From: Rhodobacterales bacterium 34-62-10
Lineage (GTDB): Bacteria; Pseudomonadota; Alphaproteobacteria; Rhodobacterales; Rhodobacteraceae
Direction of reading: 5' to 3'
DNA length: 5,596 nt
Assembly: GCA_002282555.1 (NCBI GenBank)
Contig: NCJR01000288.1
Location: 1 to 5,596, forward strand
Numbering within the stretch: position 1 is the first letter of the stretch; every line of letters starts with the position of its first letter. Under the pieces are notes generated by a model that was not told the DNA's origin, did no database searches, and saw nothing but the letters and a program-made list of their open reading frames with translations. Position numbers and translations under genes: made by a program. Shown piece by piece: positions 5,284-5,596 of this stretch.

Positions 5284-5596
5284 GCGCCCCGCCCCTGCCC
5301 GAGATCTGGTCTTACCTGAGCCGGGAGCCGCTGTTGTGGCTGACGGCAACTTTGGCGGCCTATCTGATCGGGGATCATCTGTCGCAGCGTGCCGGGCGCA
5401 ATCCGCTGGTCAATCCGGTGCTGGTGGCGATGGTGCTGTTGGGGGGCCTGCTATGGGTGACGGCCACGCCCTATCAGACCTATTTCGCGGGGGCGCAGTT
5501 CGTGCATTTCATGCTGGGGCCTGCGACCGTGGCGCTGGCGCTGCCGCTTTATGTCAATCGCGCGCAGATCAGGCGGGCGCTGCTGCCGATGCTGGC
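5280..5596 (+). CDS. LrgB/CidB-family membrane protein (partial, N-terminal 105 codons)
   Basis: The reading frame starts at the ATG that overlaps the lrgA-type stop (ATGA at 5280-5283) and stays open to the window end. Seen: a short cytosolic or periplasmic lead with SYLSREPLLW, a first membrane helix around 17-31, then NPLVNPVLVAMVLL (41-54), matching the NP-containing segment of LrgB proteins. TPYQTYFAGAQFVHFMLG (63-80) follows, and then GPATVALALPLY (80-91), a hallmark of the family. The full protein is usually about 230 residues, so over half is missing. Overlap with the LrgA-type gene indicates translational coupling and a two-subunit membrane system. A weak AAGAG lies 8 nt upstream of the start. 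Confidence 0.92.
   Translation, partial: MSAPPLPEIWSYLSREPLLWLTATLAAYLIGDHLSQRAGRNPLVNPVLVAMVLLGGLLWVTATPYQTYFAGAQFVHFMLGPATVALALPLYVNRAQIRRALLPML

Noticed and set aside
4773..5378. Upstream extension of the lipoprotein frame to a 296-codon protein
   Set aside because: The extension is antisense to the lrgA-lrgB genes, is Ser/Pro/Arg-rich, and would bury the lipoprotein signal peptide in the middle of the protein.

Overview
The window is about two-thirds G+C, with strong G/C preference at third codon positions. Together with an SMC protein whose head and hinge look alphaproteobacterial, this suggests a member of the Rhodobacterales/Rhodobacteraceae or a close relative. That placement is inferred from protein flavour and composition; there is no rRNA or other taxonomic marker here. 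Coding density is very high. I see no tRNA, rRNA, insertion sequence, integrase, CRISPR array, prophage gene or other sign of horizontal transfer.

Layout. (1) Positions 1-2763, minus strand: the first 921 codons of smc, the chromosome-organising condensin ATPase. It starts at TTG 2763 behind a good ribosome binding site and runs off the left edge before its C-terminal head. (2) 2764-2900: a 137-bp divergent promoter region with -35-like TTGAC elements on both strands, which lie in a 7-bp inverted repeat. (3) 2901-4474, plus strand: a tight three-gene cluster of a HupE/UreJ-type membrane protein (putative nickel or other metal permease) and two GNAT acetyltransferases. The genes are separated by 4 nt and then overlap by 8 nt, so they are probably co-transcribed and translationally coupled. 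(4) 4488-4772, minus strand: a small predicted lipoprotein of unknown function, convergent with the cluster. (5) 4773-4905: a second divergent intergenic region. (6) 4906-5596, plus strand: an LrgA/CidA holin-like gene overlapping by ATGA the start of an LrgB/CidB gene, which runs off the right edge.

How the genes fit together. smc is housekeeping and reads away from everything else. The hupE-GNAT-GNAT cluster has no visible hydrogenase, urease or cobalamin genes, so the metal and the acetylation substrates cannot be deduced from context. LrgA and LrgB are a known two-component membrane module linked to murein hydrolase export/autolysis control or, in several bacteria, to pyruvate or glycolate-type transport.

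Overall this reads as an ordinary chromosomal core region. I found no convincing undescribed system. The points most worth a second look are a HupE-like protein lacking the acidic residue that ends its second signature motif, the inverted repeat between smc and hupE, the short hinge of SMC, and the uncharacterised lipoprotein with two C-terminal-half cysteines.
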